A stretch of 64,000 bases of DNA from Kordiimonas marina (GTDB taxonomy: Bacteria; Pseudomonadota; Alphaproteobacteria; Sphingomonadales; Kordiimonadaceae), in assembly GCF_023006325.1 (NCBI RefSeq), contig NZ_JAINDF010000006.1:186001-250000 (forward strand), read 5' to 3'. The first letter of the stretch is position 1, and each line of letters opens with the position of its first letter. Both the position numbers and the translations under genes were made by a program. Under the pieces are notes generated by a model. It made no database searches, had not been told where the DNA came from, and saw nothing but the letters and a program-made list of their open reading frames with translations. Positions 7,631 to 15,937 of this stretch are shown here, in pieces.

Positions 7631-10408
7631 TCAGTTGAATTTCTTCATGGCTTGCCCAAGAAGCACATACAGCTTGCCCATGTCGGATGAGATGAGTGTG
7701 ACCGCCATGGCGCTGCCGCGGTCGCCCAGCATGGCGCGTTCCATCATGCCTTCGAAATCGCGGCAATAGCGGCTGACGGTTTCGCGGAATTCACGGTCAG
7801 ACTTGAATTTTTCGGCGATAGCCTTCCTGGTGCGCCGGTCCGCCATTTTGAGCGTGCGGCGCATGAAGACCGAGCGGTCGCCTTCCATGAAGCTTTCCCA
7901 CACATCGTCCGGCAGGTCGTACGAGAGCGCCTTGTTGATGTCGATCGAGGCGGATTGCAGGCTTTCCATAAGAAGCTGCGACGTGCGGGCGAAATCGTTC
8001 TTGGTCGCGGCCACGATGCGCTTTTCGATGTCCGCGGTTTTTTCAATGAACTGTTCGGCGCGCTGGGCGATCTTCTCGGCTTCGTTGCCGAGCCGCATGG
8101 CCAGAAGCGCGCTTTCTTTCTCGGCCTGATCGGCGGTTTGCTGATAGTCGCTGAGCACGCGAGCGAGGGTGGCCTGCATTTCTTCCCGCAGGTAAGTGAT
8201 GCGTTCAGATGCGCGGTCGCCAATGTCTTCCATGCTGGCGGTCAGTTCGGTCTTGGTGAGGTTGACGGCATTCTGCATGTCGCCCTGGGCACGCTGGGTT
8301 TGGTCCACCAGTGCCTGGGTTGCGGAATCCAGCTGGCTCGCCACGTCTTTGGAGCTTTCGGTGAAACGCTCCATCTCCCGGCCCATGGTGTCGGACGCGG
8401 CATTGAGGCGGCTGACTACAGCCTCGGTCTCTTCGCGGATGCGGGTGCGTTCGCCCGCGAAGGCTTCGGCGGCTGAGCCAAGCGCCTGGCTGGAATCGGA
8501 AAGTTCGGCCCTGAGCGTTTCAGATTGCTCGCCAAGGGATTTGGTGGCCCCGGCCAGTTTGGCGGCGGTATCCTCACCCGAGGTGCCGAGCCGTTCGACC
8601 AGGGAGACAATCTCGCCGGATTGGGCGCCGATGGTGTCGCTGGCGGTTCCGGCCGCGTCGGTGATGGCCTTGGTTTGCTCTGCGAAGCGCGTTGCCGCTT
8701 CGATCACCCGCTCGGACGCCTCGGAGGATGCCGCCGTCAGGGCATCGCGCTGGGCGGTCAGGTCCTCCTCAAGGTGGGCCAGTTTCATCCGGGTATCATT
8801 CAGGACATCGGCCAGCGCCCCGCTTTGGGTGTCCATTTTTTCGCGGACAGAATCGAGGTCGGCACTGGAGGCCCGGGCCTTCTCCGCCAGGGCATCGGCG
8901 CGTTCACCGATCTGACCGGCGATTTCTTCAAGTGAGATGCCTGCGTCCTTGCCTGCGCGGGCCAGTTCTTCCAGCTGTTCTTCGACACCGGCACGAAGCT
9001 GGCGGATATGCTGGAGCGTGCGTTCCGCGACACTTTCGGCCTCAGCCGCTGCGGCGGCTCCGTGGCCGTCAATGGCTGCCATCGTGCTTTCCAGCGCTTC
9101 CTGCGCACGGGCGAGATTGGCGCCCAGCACCTTGTCGACCTTTTCAGCGTGCTCAGCGACGGCGCGGCCGGTTGCTTCGGTGGTCTCCAGCGTGTGGTTG
9201 TTCATCCGTTCGCTGGTTTCAAGCGCGGAGCGGCAGTGCTCATCCAGCGCATGACCGGCCTCATCCAGAAGCGCCTTGGCCCGCTCCATGGTTTCCATGA
9301 CCTGGGCTGACATGTTCTGCGCGCTTAGTGTGAAGGTATCGCTGACGGTGTTGGTGCGCTCAAGCGCCTCTGATGCCGCGGTGCGGACCTCACCCACATG
9401 GGTCTTGAGCGTGTTCTCGATCTTGGCGGATTCTGCGGCCGCCAGTTCGGCCAGGTCTTTCAGGACATGGGCCTGGGTGGTCATATGTTCGGAAAGCTCG
9501 TGCGAGCGGCCCTCAAGCCCTTCCATGTCATGGCGGAAGCGGTCCATGCCGTTCAGGACGTTCTCGGAAATGCCTTGAAGGCGCAGTTCGACATCGAGTG
9601 CGATTTCCTGGACCTTGTCAGCCCGGCCTTCGATACCGCTGCTGGTGGCCGCCAGGCGGTTCTCCAGCTCGTCGGCGGCAGAATTGAGCGCGCTCAGGCT
9701 TTCGTCGACCTTGGTCCGGGCCGACGTTGCCTGCTCGTCGGCATAGGCCCCGGCGCCTTCGATGCGGGCGGCCATCATGCGGACCATATCTTCAAGGGAT
9801 TTGAAGCGCTGCTCGACCTCAGCGGTCAGGCCGTCAACGGATGTGCGTTCCCGCTCCAACAGGTCGCGGATGCTGATCGTCCGGGCTTCGGTGTCGGCGG
9901 TGGCGGAAAACAGATTGCTGATCTGTTCCTGGAAACGGTTTTCCAGATTATCGATCCGGTTCGAGGCCAGGTCAGCGACGGCTTCGATATTCTGGACTTC
10001 CTTTTTAAGGCCACGGCTTAATAGGGCGAGCCTCTGTTCCGCGGCTTCGACCGGGGCGATGGCCTTGTCGAGATTGCGCGCAATGGCGACACGGCGTTCC
10101 AGGAGCGGATCTGTGCGCTGGAAGGCGAGGGCTATTAGCCAGAACAAGGCCGCGGGCGTGCTGACGGCGGCTACAAGGCTGCTGAGCCCCATCGGCGTGC
10201 CTGTCAGTTTCTCAAGGCTGTCTGTTCCAACGAGATAGAGGAAGACGCCGGCAATCCAAAGCAGGGTCAGCGTGGCAGCGGTCATGAAGGGCACAAGGCG
10301 GCGTATATTCCGCGCTGTGGCAGCTTTTTGGGCGCGCTCTTCTTCTGCGCTGCCGTCTGCCGTACCACTGTCCGTGCTTTCCGGGAAATCCGCTTCCATT
10401 TTCGACAT
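7631..10408 (-). CDS. TipN-like membrane-anchored giant coiled-coil protein
   Basis: I start this 925-residue protein at the ATG at 10408, which follows GGAGGGGAC, not at 10432. After an acidic N-terminus come two membrane helices (about residues 38-60 and 72-95). About 700 residues of Ala/Glu/Gln/Arg-rich heptad coiled coil follow. A conserved-looking C-terminal cap contains GDRSVFMRRTLKMADRR, FRETVSRYCRDFEGMMERA and ISSDMGKLYVLLGQAMKKF. Two N-terminal spans plus a long coiled coil of about 900 residues is the architecture of Caulobacter TipN, the new-pole marker that places the flagellum and the chromosome. The C-terminal cap looks like that family from memory. The flagellum-rich context fits, but orthology is an inference. 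Confidence 0.65.
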   Translation of the reverse strand: MSKMEADFPESTDSGTADGSAEEERAQKAATARNIRRLVPFMTAATLTLLWIAGVFLYLVGTDSLEKLTGTPMGLSSLVAAVSTPAALFWLIALAFQRTDPLLERRVAIARNLDKAIAPVEAAEQRLALLSRGLKKEVQNIEAVADLASNRIDNLENRFQEQISNLFSATADTEARTISIRDLLERERTSVDGLTAEVEQRFKSLEDMVRMMAARIEGAGAYADEQATSARTKVDESLSALNSAADELENRLAATSSGIEGRADKVQEIALDVELRLQGISENVLNGMDRFRHDMEGLEGRSHELSEHMTTQAHVLKDLAELAAAESAKIENTLKTHVGEVRTAASEALERTNTVSDTFTLSAQNMSAQVMETMERAKALLDEAGHALDEHCRSALETSERMNNHTLETTEATGRAVAEHAEKVDKVLGANLARAQEALESTMAAIDGHGAAAAAEAESVAERTLQHIRQLRAGVEEQLEELARAGKDAGISLEEIAGQIGERADALAEKARASSADLDSVREKMDTQSGALADVLNDTRMKLAHLEEDLTAQRDALTAASSEASERVIEAATRFAEQTKAITDAAGTASDTIGAQSGEIVSLVERLGTSGEDTAAKLAGATKSLGEQSETLRAELSDSSQALGSAAEAFAGERTRIREETEAVVSRLNAASDTMGREMERFTESSKDVASQLDSATQALVDQTQRAQGDMQNAVNLTKTELTASMEDIGDRASERITYLREEMQATLARVLSDYQQTADQAEKESALLAMRLGNEAEKIAQRAEQFIEKTADIEKRIVAATKNDFARTSQLLMESLQSASIDINKALSYDLPDDVWESFMEGDRSVFMRRTLKMADRRTRKAIAEKFKSDREFRETVSRYCRDFEGMMERAMLGDRGSAMAVTLISSDMGKLYVLLGQAMKKFN

Positions 10409-10579
10409 AAAAGTCCCCTCCGGCTCTGCCAAGCCCCAATGCGCTAACCTTGACGATTACGACTGTCAGGTCAACCATTGCTGATAACCCGCCTTGTCGG
10501 AAAAGGACAGTTTGGTGACAAGTTATGGCATTATTAGGGAAACAGGTTATTCTGCGACGTCTGGGGAAGAGGAAAGACG

Positions 10580-10843
10580 GTGACTGGCGTTAAGAACACA
10601 TCCGCAGCACCCAAGCCAAGCAAGGTGCAAAGGCAATATCTGGAACGTGGCCTCAAGCAGCCGGGCGGTAAGCTGCCGCTGTTTGACAAGCATGGCCAGC
10701 GAATCAGGGAACAAACGATTCGGGCCTGCATGGACCATGGCTGGTGTGAACCCTGGGCCAGGAACCCGATCAAACCTGACTGGATCGTCTGCCGCCTCAC
10801 CGATGCCGGGCGGACAGCCCTTCAATCAAAAGGCACTGTCTGA
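10580..10843 (+). CDS. Small conserved hypothetical protein, winged-helix-like
   Basis: This 87-residue protein has no signal peptide. The central KVQRQYLERGLKQPGGKLPLFD is followed by HGWCEPWARNPIKPDWIVCRLTDAGR, and the final LTDAGR phrase is typical of the last strand of small winged-helix domains. I recognise the pattern from short alphaproteobacterial hypotheticals but not a named function. Its TGA overlaps the ATG of the HPt gene by one base (TGATG), so it is translated together with the phosphotransfer genes. That makes a regulatory role plausible. Confidence 0.65.
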   Translation: MTGVKNTSAAPKPSKVQRQYLERGLKQPGGKLPLFDKHGQRIREQTIRACMDHGWCEPWARNPIKPDWIVCRLTDAGRTALQSKGTV

Positions 10844-11208
10844 TGCAGGAATCCGACTGGGATGAAAGCGTCATCTTGGACGCAGGCCATTTGCGCGGCT
10901 TCACGGCGGGGGATACAGACCTGGAGATAACCGTGCTGACGGTCTTTACTGACAACACACCGGGATACCTGGAAACATTGCGTGCCTCGGACGGCGAAAA
11001 CTGGAAAAGCGACGCCCATAAGCTGAAGGGGGCGGCGCGCAGTATCGGGGCTTGGCGGCTTGCCCGTGTAGCCGAACGGGCTGAATTCATGGGCAACCCG
11101 GCGCCAGGGGACCCCAGGCGGGATGCTGTCCTTGATGAGCTCAAGGGGCGCCTGGATGAACTGATCCGCCATATTGAGGACCGCTGCCGCGCCCTTGAAG
11201 ACGAGTGA
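10843..11208 (+). CDS. HPt (histidine phosphotransfer) domain protein
   Basis: This 121-residue all-helical protein carries an HPt motif AHKLKGAARSIGA, with the likely phospho-accepting His at residue 59. The family passes phosphoryl groups between receivers and histidine kinases. It is a single-domain protein with no kinase attached. It overlaps the upstream small ORF and is followed 78 bases later by a receiver gene and a second HPt gene. No kinase occurs in the window, so the input is unknown. Confidence 0.85.
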   Translation: MQESDWDESVILDAGHLRGFTAGDTDLEITVLTVFTDNTPGYLETLRASDGENWKSDAHKLKGAARSIGAWRLARVAERAEFMGNPAPGDPRRDAVLDELKGRLDELIRHIEDRCRALEDE

Positions 11209-11286
11209 AAGGATTGACCCGCCGCCGGAAACAGGGATAGTAGGTTGGGTAAGTGCCTGCAAAATGGCAATAATTAAGGTCCGCTT

Positions 11287-11838
11287 ATGAGTGATTATGA
11301 TTTCGACCGGCTGAATGTTCTACTTGCGGAAGACAGTCCGTTTATCCGGTCGCTTCTTGTCAATTCGCTGAAAGTTCTCGGTGTTGGGAACGTTTACGCG
11401 GTGGAACACGGCGGCGATGCGATCCATTTCCTGCAGCGCGTGAAGAACGAGCCGATGCGCGTAGGCGTCCAGCAAATTGATATCGTCATTTCCAACTGGG
11501 ACATGCACCCGGTTGACGGCATGATGTTCCTGCGCTGGGTTCGCCGCCACAAGGACAGCCCGGACCGCTTCGTGCCTTTCATGATGATCACCAGCTATAC
11601 CGAGCCCGAACGCGTGCTTCAGGCGCGGGAAATGGGCGTGACCGAAATGCTGGCCAAGCCCTTTACCATCAAGAATATCGGCGAGAAGCTCATCTCTATC
11701 ATCGAGCGGCCGCGCCAGTTCGTGCATACCAAAGACTTTTTCGGGCCTGACAGGCGCCGCCAGAAGCTGGACCATGACGGGCCGGAGCGGCGCGTGCTGA
11801 CCGATAAGAGCGAAGGCGTGGAGATCATCCGTGGCTGA
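11287..11838 (+). CDS. CheY-like receiver protein with Asn at the phospho-acceptor site
   Basis: This 183-residue protein consists of a receiver domain (about 1-142) plus a short basic tail (GPDRRRQKLDHDGPERR) that is not a recognisable DNA-binding domain. The acidic pair Glu15-Asp16 (LLAEDSPF), the Thr/Ser switch (ITSYTEP, Thr102) and Lys124 (LAKPF) are present. The usual acceptor Asp is replaced: the strand reads VISNWDMHPVDG, with Asn70 where CheY-type proteins have Asp (VISDWNMP). Asp72, two residues later, may or may not substitute. It could be a phosphorylation-independent pseudo-receiver. It lies between two HPt genes and overlaps the downstream one by eight bases. Confidence 0.85.
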   Translation: MSDYDFDRLNVLLAEDSPFIRSLLVNSLKVLGVGNVYAVEHGGDAIHFLQRVKNEPMRVGVQQIDIVISNWDMHPVDGMMFLRWVRRHKDSPDRFVPFMMITSYTEPERVLQAREMGVTEMLAKPFTIKNIGEKLISIIERPRQFVHTKDFFGPDRRRQKLDHDGPERRVLTDKSEGVEIIRG

Positions 11839-12334
11839 AAAGAAACCCGTGATCGTGCGGTTTTACCGCTTCAAGAACCGCCTGAAGGAAAAAACCGCAG
11901 GACTGGCGCCCGGCAAGGTGACCATTTCGCCCGAGGCGTTGGAGGCGGCGGAAGAAGCGCTCCACAAGATGGCCGAAGACTATCCGGACTGGGTGTCCGG
12001 CCTGATCGTGAAGTTGCAGGAGCAGCATGGCCGCTGTGTCGACACGCCTGAAAAGCGGCGGGACTGCTTTGAGGAAATCAACCGCATCGCCCATGACATG
12101 AAGGGGCAGGGTGGCACGTTCGGTTATCCGCTCATCACAACGGTGTCGGACTCGCTTTACGGCTTCACGCAGTCCCGGGAAGAGATCAGCGACAACCAGG
12201 TTGAGCTCGTGAAGGCGCACCTGGACGCCATGCGCGCGGTTATCCGCGGTCGGGTCAGCGGCTCCGGCGGCGATATCGGCCAGAAGCTGATCGAAGGCCT
12301 CAACCAAGCCATCCTGAAATATTCGAAAAAATAA
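11831..12334 (+). CDS. HPt-like phosphotransfer protein
   Basis: This 167-residue protein has a basic N-terminal segment (VIVRFYRFKNRLKEK) followed by a helical bundle. The phrase NRIAHDMKGQGGTFGYPLIT has the HPt helix pattern, with the candidate phospho-His at residue 88 followed by the Lys-Gly that normally follows the His. The start codon lies inside the receiver gene (eight-base overlap), which suggests coupled translation and equal amounts. The gene is followed by a strong terminator shared with the convergent alkaline phosphatase gene. Confidence 0.75.
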   Translation: MAEKKPVIVRFYRFKNRLKEKTAGLAPGKVTISPEALEAAEEALHKMAEDYPDWVSGLIVKLQEQHGRCVDTPEKRRDCFEEINRIAHDMKGQGGTFGYPLITTVSDSLYGFTQSREEISDNQVELVKAHLDAMRAVIRGRVSGSGGDIGQKLIEGLNQAILKYSKK

Positions 12335-12362
12335 CCCCGCTGCATGAGCCGGGGGATAAGAA

Positions 12363-12389
12363 AAAGGGCCGCATGAGCGGCCCTTTCCA
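12363..12389 (+). terminator. Bidirectional intrinsic terminator
   Basis: Perfect ten-base arms AAAGGGCCGC and GCGGCCCTTT enclose an ATGA loop. The flanks are A-rich on the left and T-containing on the right. It lies between the convergent HPt-like gene and the alkaline phosphatase gene and can serve both. Confidence 0.85.
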
Positions 12390-12408
12390 TTTGTCGTTTC
12401 CGAAAGCG

Positions 12409-13890
12409 TTATTTTTTCGCTTTGGCCGCGCGGTCGCGAACGTCAAGCGCGTGGTCCATCAGGTGGAAGATGACATTCTGTTCCATGGTGCCGTGGACGA
12501 GGTAAGACGACGGGCCGATGGCGAACAGCGCGACGTCTTCCCCGCTGTGGGTTTCCGAGTTGGTCGCATAGGCCGACTGCTGGTGGTAGTCCGGCTTGAC
12601 GACTTCATCTTCGGTCAGGGTTTTGCGCTCGCCTTTGATGGCGCCCGGGCCGTTCTGGTAGCCGACGGTGGTGTAGGGCTTGCCGTCTTTCGCCAACAGA
12701 TATTCACCCTTCTTCTGCCACGGGGCGGAAACAAGGCCGAGGATCGGGTTGCCGCGGCGGGGGTAGCCGGCCATGGTGAAGACGTGGCTGTGGTCAGCCG
12801 TGACCAGGATCAGCGTATCCTTGAGATCGACCATCGAGCGAGCCTTCGCAACAGCGCGGGACAGTGCCACCGTGTCATGAAGTGCGTTATAGGCATTGCC
12901 ATTGTGGTGGGCATGGTCGATACGGCCTGCCTCGACCATCAGGAAGTAGCCTTTCTTGTTTTTCGATAGCATCTTGATGGCCGCTTCGGTCATCTGGCTC
13001 AGGTCAGGCTGCTTGGGGTCGTGGCCGGCGTCGAAGTCCATATGGGACTTGGAGAACAGGCCCAAGAGGCGGGACGTGTGGGCATAATCGGTTGCCTCAA
13101 GCTCACCGACGGTCTCGACGAAGCGCGCGCCCTTGCGGCCATTCACCCATTCCTTGGTCAGGTCGCGATGGTCGGCGCGGCGGCCGTCCTCGGTGCCCTT
13201 GGGCATGAATTTCTCACGTCCACCGGCCAGGGCGACTTCAAGGCCGTTACCGCCCATATTGTCCAGGATCTGCTGGGCGATATCGCGGCAGCCGTTTGCC
13301 TTGGCTTCGTCCGGCAGGTCATAGTCGGCTTCCCAGTCACGGTCCGGGCTGTGGGCATAAACCGCGGCCGGGGTCGCGTGGCTGAGACGCGTGGTGGTGA
13401 CGACACCGGTCGAAAGACCCGCGCGCTCGGCATAGTAGGCGATCGGGGTCATGAAATGGTCGGACGCGCCTTTGCAAACACCGCGCGGCTGGTCCAGGTT
13501 CGTGTTGATCACACCCATGCGGGTTTTCGCGCCGCTGTTGATCGCGGAGGCCGTACCCGCTGAATCCGGCACCTGCGCATCGACATTGTAGGTTTTGATA
13601 AGCGCGGTGTAGGGAAACTTCTCGAAGCTGAGGTAATTTTCTTCACCCGTGTGGCCCGCCATCTGGCCTTCGAGGATGCGCGAGGCGGTGAGCGTGGAGA
13701 TGCTCATGCCGTCGCCGATGAACAGGATGACGTTCTTTGCCCGTTGGGTGTTCGGTTTTTCCTGCATCCGCTCATTGATGGCTTTTTCGCCAGCGGCCAT
13801 CCAGGACTGTTCAGTGCCGAAATCGTCGGCAAGGCAGGTACCGCTTATGAGCACGGTGAGGCCGATGTACCCCAAACTCTTCAGTTTCAT
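12409..13890 (-). CDS. Periplasmic alkaline phosphatase (PhoA family)
   Basis: This 493-residue protein has a signal peptide (about 1-21, ending CLA). The metal and nucleophile motifs are intact: KNVILFIGDGM (Asp60), VPDSAGTASA with nucleophile Ser110, EAGRIDHAHHNG, VTADHSHVFT and a final SETHSGEDVALFAIGP supplying a zinc-ligand His. It hydrolyses phosphomonoesters in the periplasm to release phosphate. It is monocistronic. Only a weak half-site resembling a Pho box is visible upstream, so PhoB control is not supported by sequence alone. Confidence 0.92.
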   Translation of the reverse strand: MKLKSLGYIGLTVLISGTCLADDFGTEQSWMAAGEKAINERMQEKPNTQRAKNVILFIGDGMSISTLTASRILEGQMAGHTGEENYLSFEKFPYTALIKTYNVDAQVPDSAGTASAINSGAKTRMGVINTNLDQPRGVCKGASDHFMTPIAYYAERAGLSTGVVTTTRLSHATPAAVYAHSPDRDWEADYDLPDEAKANGCRDIAQQILDNMGGNGLEVALAGGREKFMPKGTEDGRRADHRDLTKEWVNGRKGARFVETVGELEATDYAHTSRLLGLFSKSHMDFDAGHDPKQPDLSQMTEAAIKMLSKNKKGYFLMVEAGRIDHAHHNGNAYNALHDTVALSRAVAKARSMVDLKDTLILVTADHSHVFTMAGYPRRGNPILGLVSAPWQKKGEYLLAKDGKPYTTVGYQNGPGAIKGERKTLTEDEVVKPDYHQQSAYATNSETHSGEDVALFAIGPSSYLVHGTMEQNVIFHLMDHALDVRDRAAKAKK

Positions 13891-14193
13891 GGTTGTTTCC
13901 TCAACATATTGGTGGGCGGGCTTAGGCGCAGGCCAAAAGCCTTAACAAGTAAGCCCTCTGTTTAAAAGCCGAATTTGAACCTTTTGCGACAGTCACAAAT
14001 TTGGGAACAAACGCTGCGTTTAGGCTTTTCGCGCACACCGTAGGTTTAGAAGTTTAGCGGCAGACCGCAAAAGGCCCTCGGTTCACCGCACCGGTCTGCC
14101 GCTCAGGGGCGGATTGGCCTCATGCTTCAGGCACAAGAAAAGGCCGGAAAACCGGCATCACGATAAGCGACATGACAAGCGAGGAGAAAAGAC
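13891..14193. other. Intergenic region with two inverted repeats
   Basis: This 303-base gap separates the divergent alkaline phosphatase and TonB-domain genes. I see no open frame with coding character. It holds a twelve-base perfect inverted repeat (14056-14067 and 14092-14103) and a small GCCGG-AAAA-CCGGC hairpin near 14142-14155, just before the TonB-domain gene. Confidence 0.6.
14056..14103. repeat. Twelve-base perfect inverted repeat
   Basis: Arms AGCGGCAGACCG and CGGTCTGCCGCT are separated by 24 bases. No T-tract follows on either strand, so it is not a standard terminator. It could be an RNA structure or an operator in the divergent promoter region. Confidence 0.7.
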
Positions 14194-14685
14194 ATGGCTT
14201 ATTCGATTCTGAAAACTGCGAAACCGCTGGCGGCGTTCGCCGTTGCAGCCCTTATGGCTACCAGTGCCCATGCACAAGGGACGTCCGGCCTGACAGGTTG
14301 GGCGAAAGACGCCGGCAAGTCTATCGACCGGGTGATGAGCTATCCGGCCATGGCGGTACAGCACAATAATGAAGGGACCGCGCGTTTTCGGGTGACGGTG
14401 GACCGGACCGGCAAGCTTCTGGCCGTCAGCCAGACCGTTCGGATGGATAGCCCAACCCTGAACGGCGCAGCCAAGCGCGTCATCAACCGCGCCAAGTTCC
14501 CGGCACTTCCGGCAAGTTACGGCAAGGACAAGATGACCTTCGCGGTGCGGCTTCAATATGCCATCGTTGCCAGCCAGGAAGAGGCCCTGGCCCTGAAACG
14601 GCAAGGCCACGTCACCGGCGAGGCGCTGGCGTCAAACGCTGAGCCAATGGTGGCAAGCATTGAGATTTTGAGCGATCAGGACTGA
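14194..14685 (+). CDS. Exported TonB C-terminal-domain protein
   Basis: This 163-residue protein has a Sec signal peptide (cleavage after about residue 28, SAHAQG). The mature part resembles the TonB C-terminal fold: YPAMAVQHNNEGTARFRVTVDRTGKLL, then an AAKRVINRAKFPALPA segment and a final strand FAVRLQYAI. It lacks the membrane anchor and Pro-rich spacer of a true TonB, so it is probably a periplasmic stand-alone domain, perhaps binding TonB boxes or peptidoglycan-associated partners. It is monocistronic, with its own terminator. Confidence 0.75.
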   Translation: MAYSILKTAKPLAAFAVAALMATSAHAQGTSGLTGWAKDAGKSIDRVMSYPAMAVQHNNEGTARFRVTVDRTGKLLAVSQTVRMDSPTLNGAAKRVINRAKFPALPASYGKDKMTFAVRLQYAIVASQEEALALKRQGHVTGEALASNAEPMVASIEILSDQD

Positions 14686-14710
14686 CCCCTGACCCAAGAA
14701 CCATAAGACG

Positions 14711-14735
14711 AAAGGGCCGCTTCTGCGGCCCTTTT
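14711..14735 (+). terminator. Intrinsic terminator after the TonB-domain gene
   Basis: A ten-base stem, AAAGGGCCGC and GCGGCCCTTT around TTCT, runs into a T stretch. It is placed between this gene and the convergent VWA gene. Confidence 0.88.
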
Positions 14736-14751
14736 TGCTGTATGGGGCAAA

Positions 14752-15927
14752 TCAGCGCCTGAGGTCGCGCATGGCCCTGTCGATCCCGCTGATGCTGAGC
14801 GGGAACATCCGGTCTTCCATCAGCGTTTTCATGATCTGGATCGATTGGGAATAGTCCCAGTGGGTTTCCGGAATCGGGTTGAGCCAGACGCTGCGCTGAT
14901 AGACGTTCGTCAGCCGTTTCATCCAGGTTTCGCCGGATTCTTCATTCCAATGCTCGACCGAGCCGCCGGGATAGACAATCTCATACGGGCTCATTGAGGC
15001 ATCGCCGACGATGATGATTTTATAGTCGTGCGGGTATGTGTGCAGCACGTCCATCGTATTCATGGTATCGGTGTGGCGGCGGCTGTTATCGCGCCAGACG
15101 CGCTCATAAAGGCAGTTGTGGAAATAGAAGAATTCCAGGTGTTTGAACTCACTGCGCGCGGCGGAGAAGAGCTCCTCACATACTTTTACATGTGGGTCCA
15201 TCGACCCGCCGACATCCAGAAACAGGAGCACTTTCACGGCGTTATGGCGTTCCGGCACCATTTTGATGTCGAGCCAGCCCTTGTGGGCGGTCGAGCGGAT
15301 GGTATCGTCGAGGTCCAGTTCCGTGGCTTCGCCCTGGCGCGCGAACTGCCTGAGCTTCCTCAGCGCCACCTTAATGTTGCGGGTGCCAAGCTCGATGCTG
15401 TCATCGAGGTTCTTGTATTCGCGTTTGTCCCACACCTTGATGGCGCGGCCGTGCCGGCCCTTGTCCTGGCCGATGCGCACGCCTTCGGGGTTATAACCGT
15501 AGGCGCCGAACGGGCTGCGGCCGGCGGTGCCGATCCATTTGTTGCCGCCCTGGTGGCGTTCCTTCTGCTCCTCAAGCCGCTTCTTGAGGGTCTCCATGAT
15601 TTCTTCCCAGCTTCCGAGGGCCTCAATCTTCTCCATCTCTTCCTTGCTGAGATAAAGCTCGGCCAGCTTCTTGAGCCATTCATCCGGGATTTCGGCAATA
15701 TCATCGTCGCCGATGAATTCGATACCGCTGAAAACCTTGCCAAAGACGCGGTCGAACTTGTCGAGGTTCTTCTCATCTTTGACGAAAGCGGACCGGGACA
15801 GGAAGTAAAAATCGTCAACCTTGTAGCTGGCGCACCCGGCCTTCAATGCGTCGCACAGCATCAGATATTCCTTGATGCTGACGGGCACACCGGCGTCTTT
15901 TAGCTCATAGAAGAAGTTGACGAACAT
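14752..15927 (-). CDS. CoxE-like VWA-domain protein
   Basis: This 391-residue cytoplasmic protein belongs to the CoxE-like VWA family. It starts MFVNFFYELKDAGVPVSIKEYLML, a very typical beginning. The VWA metal site reads LLFLDVGGSMDPHV, so the classical DxSxS is DxGGS here. It ends SGIDRAMRDLRR. CoxE-like proteins work with MoxR AAA ATPases as metal-dependent chaperone or activation pairs. The ATPase gene is immediately upstream (10-base gap), so the two form a bicistron. The client protein is unknown. Confidence 0.88.
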   Translation of the reverse strand: MFVNFFYELKDAGVPVSIKEYLMLCDALKAGCASYKVDDFYFLSRSAFVKDEKNLDKFDRVFGKVFSGIEFIGDDDIAEIPDEWLKKLAELYLSKEEMEKIEALGSWEEIMETLKKRLEEQKERHQGGNKWIGTAGRSPFGAYGYNPEGVRIGQDKGRHGRAIKVWDKREYKNLDDSIELGTRNIKVALRKLRQFARQGEATELDLDDTIRSTAHKGWLDIKMVPERHNAVKVLLFLDVGGSMDPHVKVCEELFSAARSEFKHLEFFYFHNCLYERVWRDNSRRHTDTMNTMDVLHTYPHDYKIIIVGDASMSPYEIVYPGGSVEHWNEESGETWMKRLTNVYQRSVWLNPIPETHWDYSQSIQIMKTLMEDRMFPLSISGIDRAMRDLRR

Positions 15928-15937
15928 GGAGGTGTCC

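Noticed and set aside
13986-13992. Possible Pho box upstream of alkaline phosphatase
   Set aside because: Only one CTGTCGC-like half is visible on the minus strand, with no second repeat at the required spacing.
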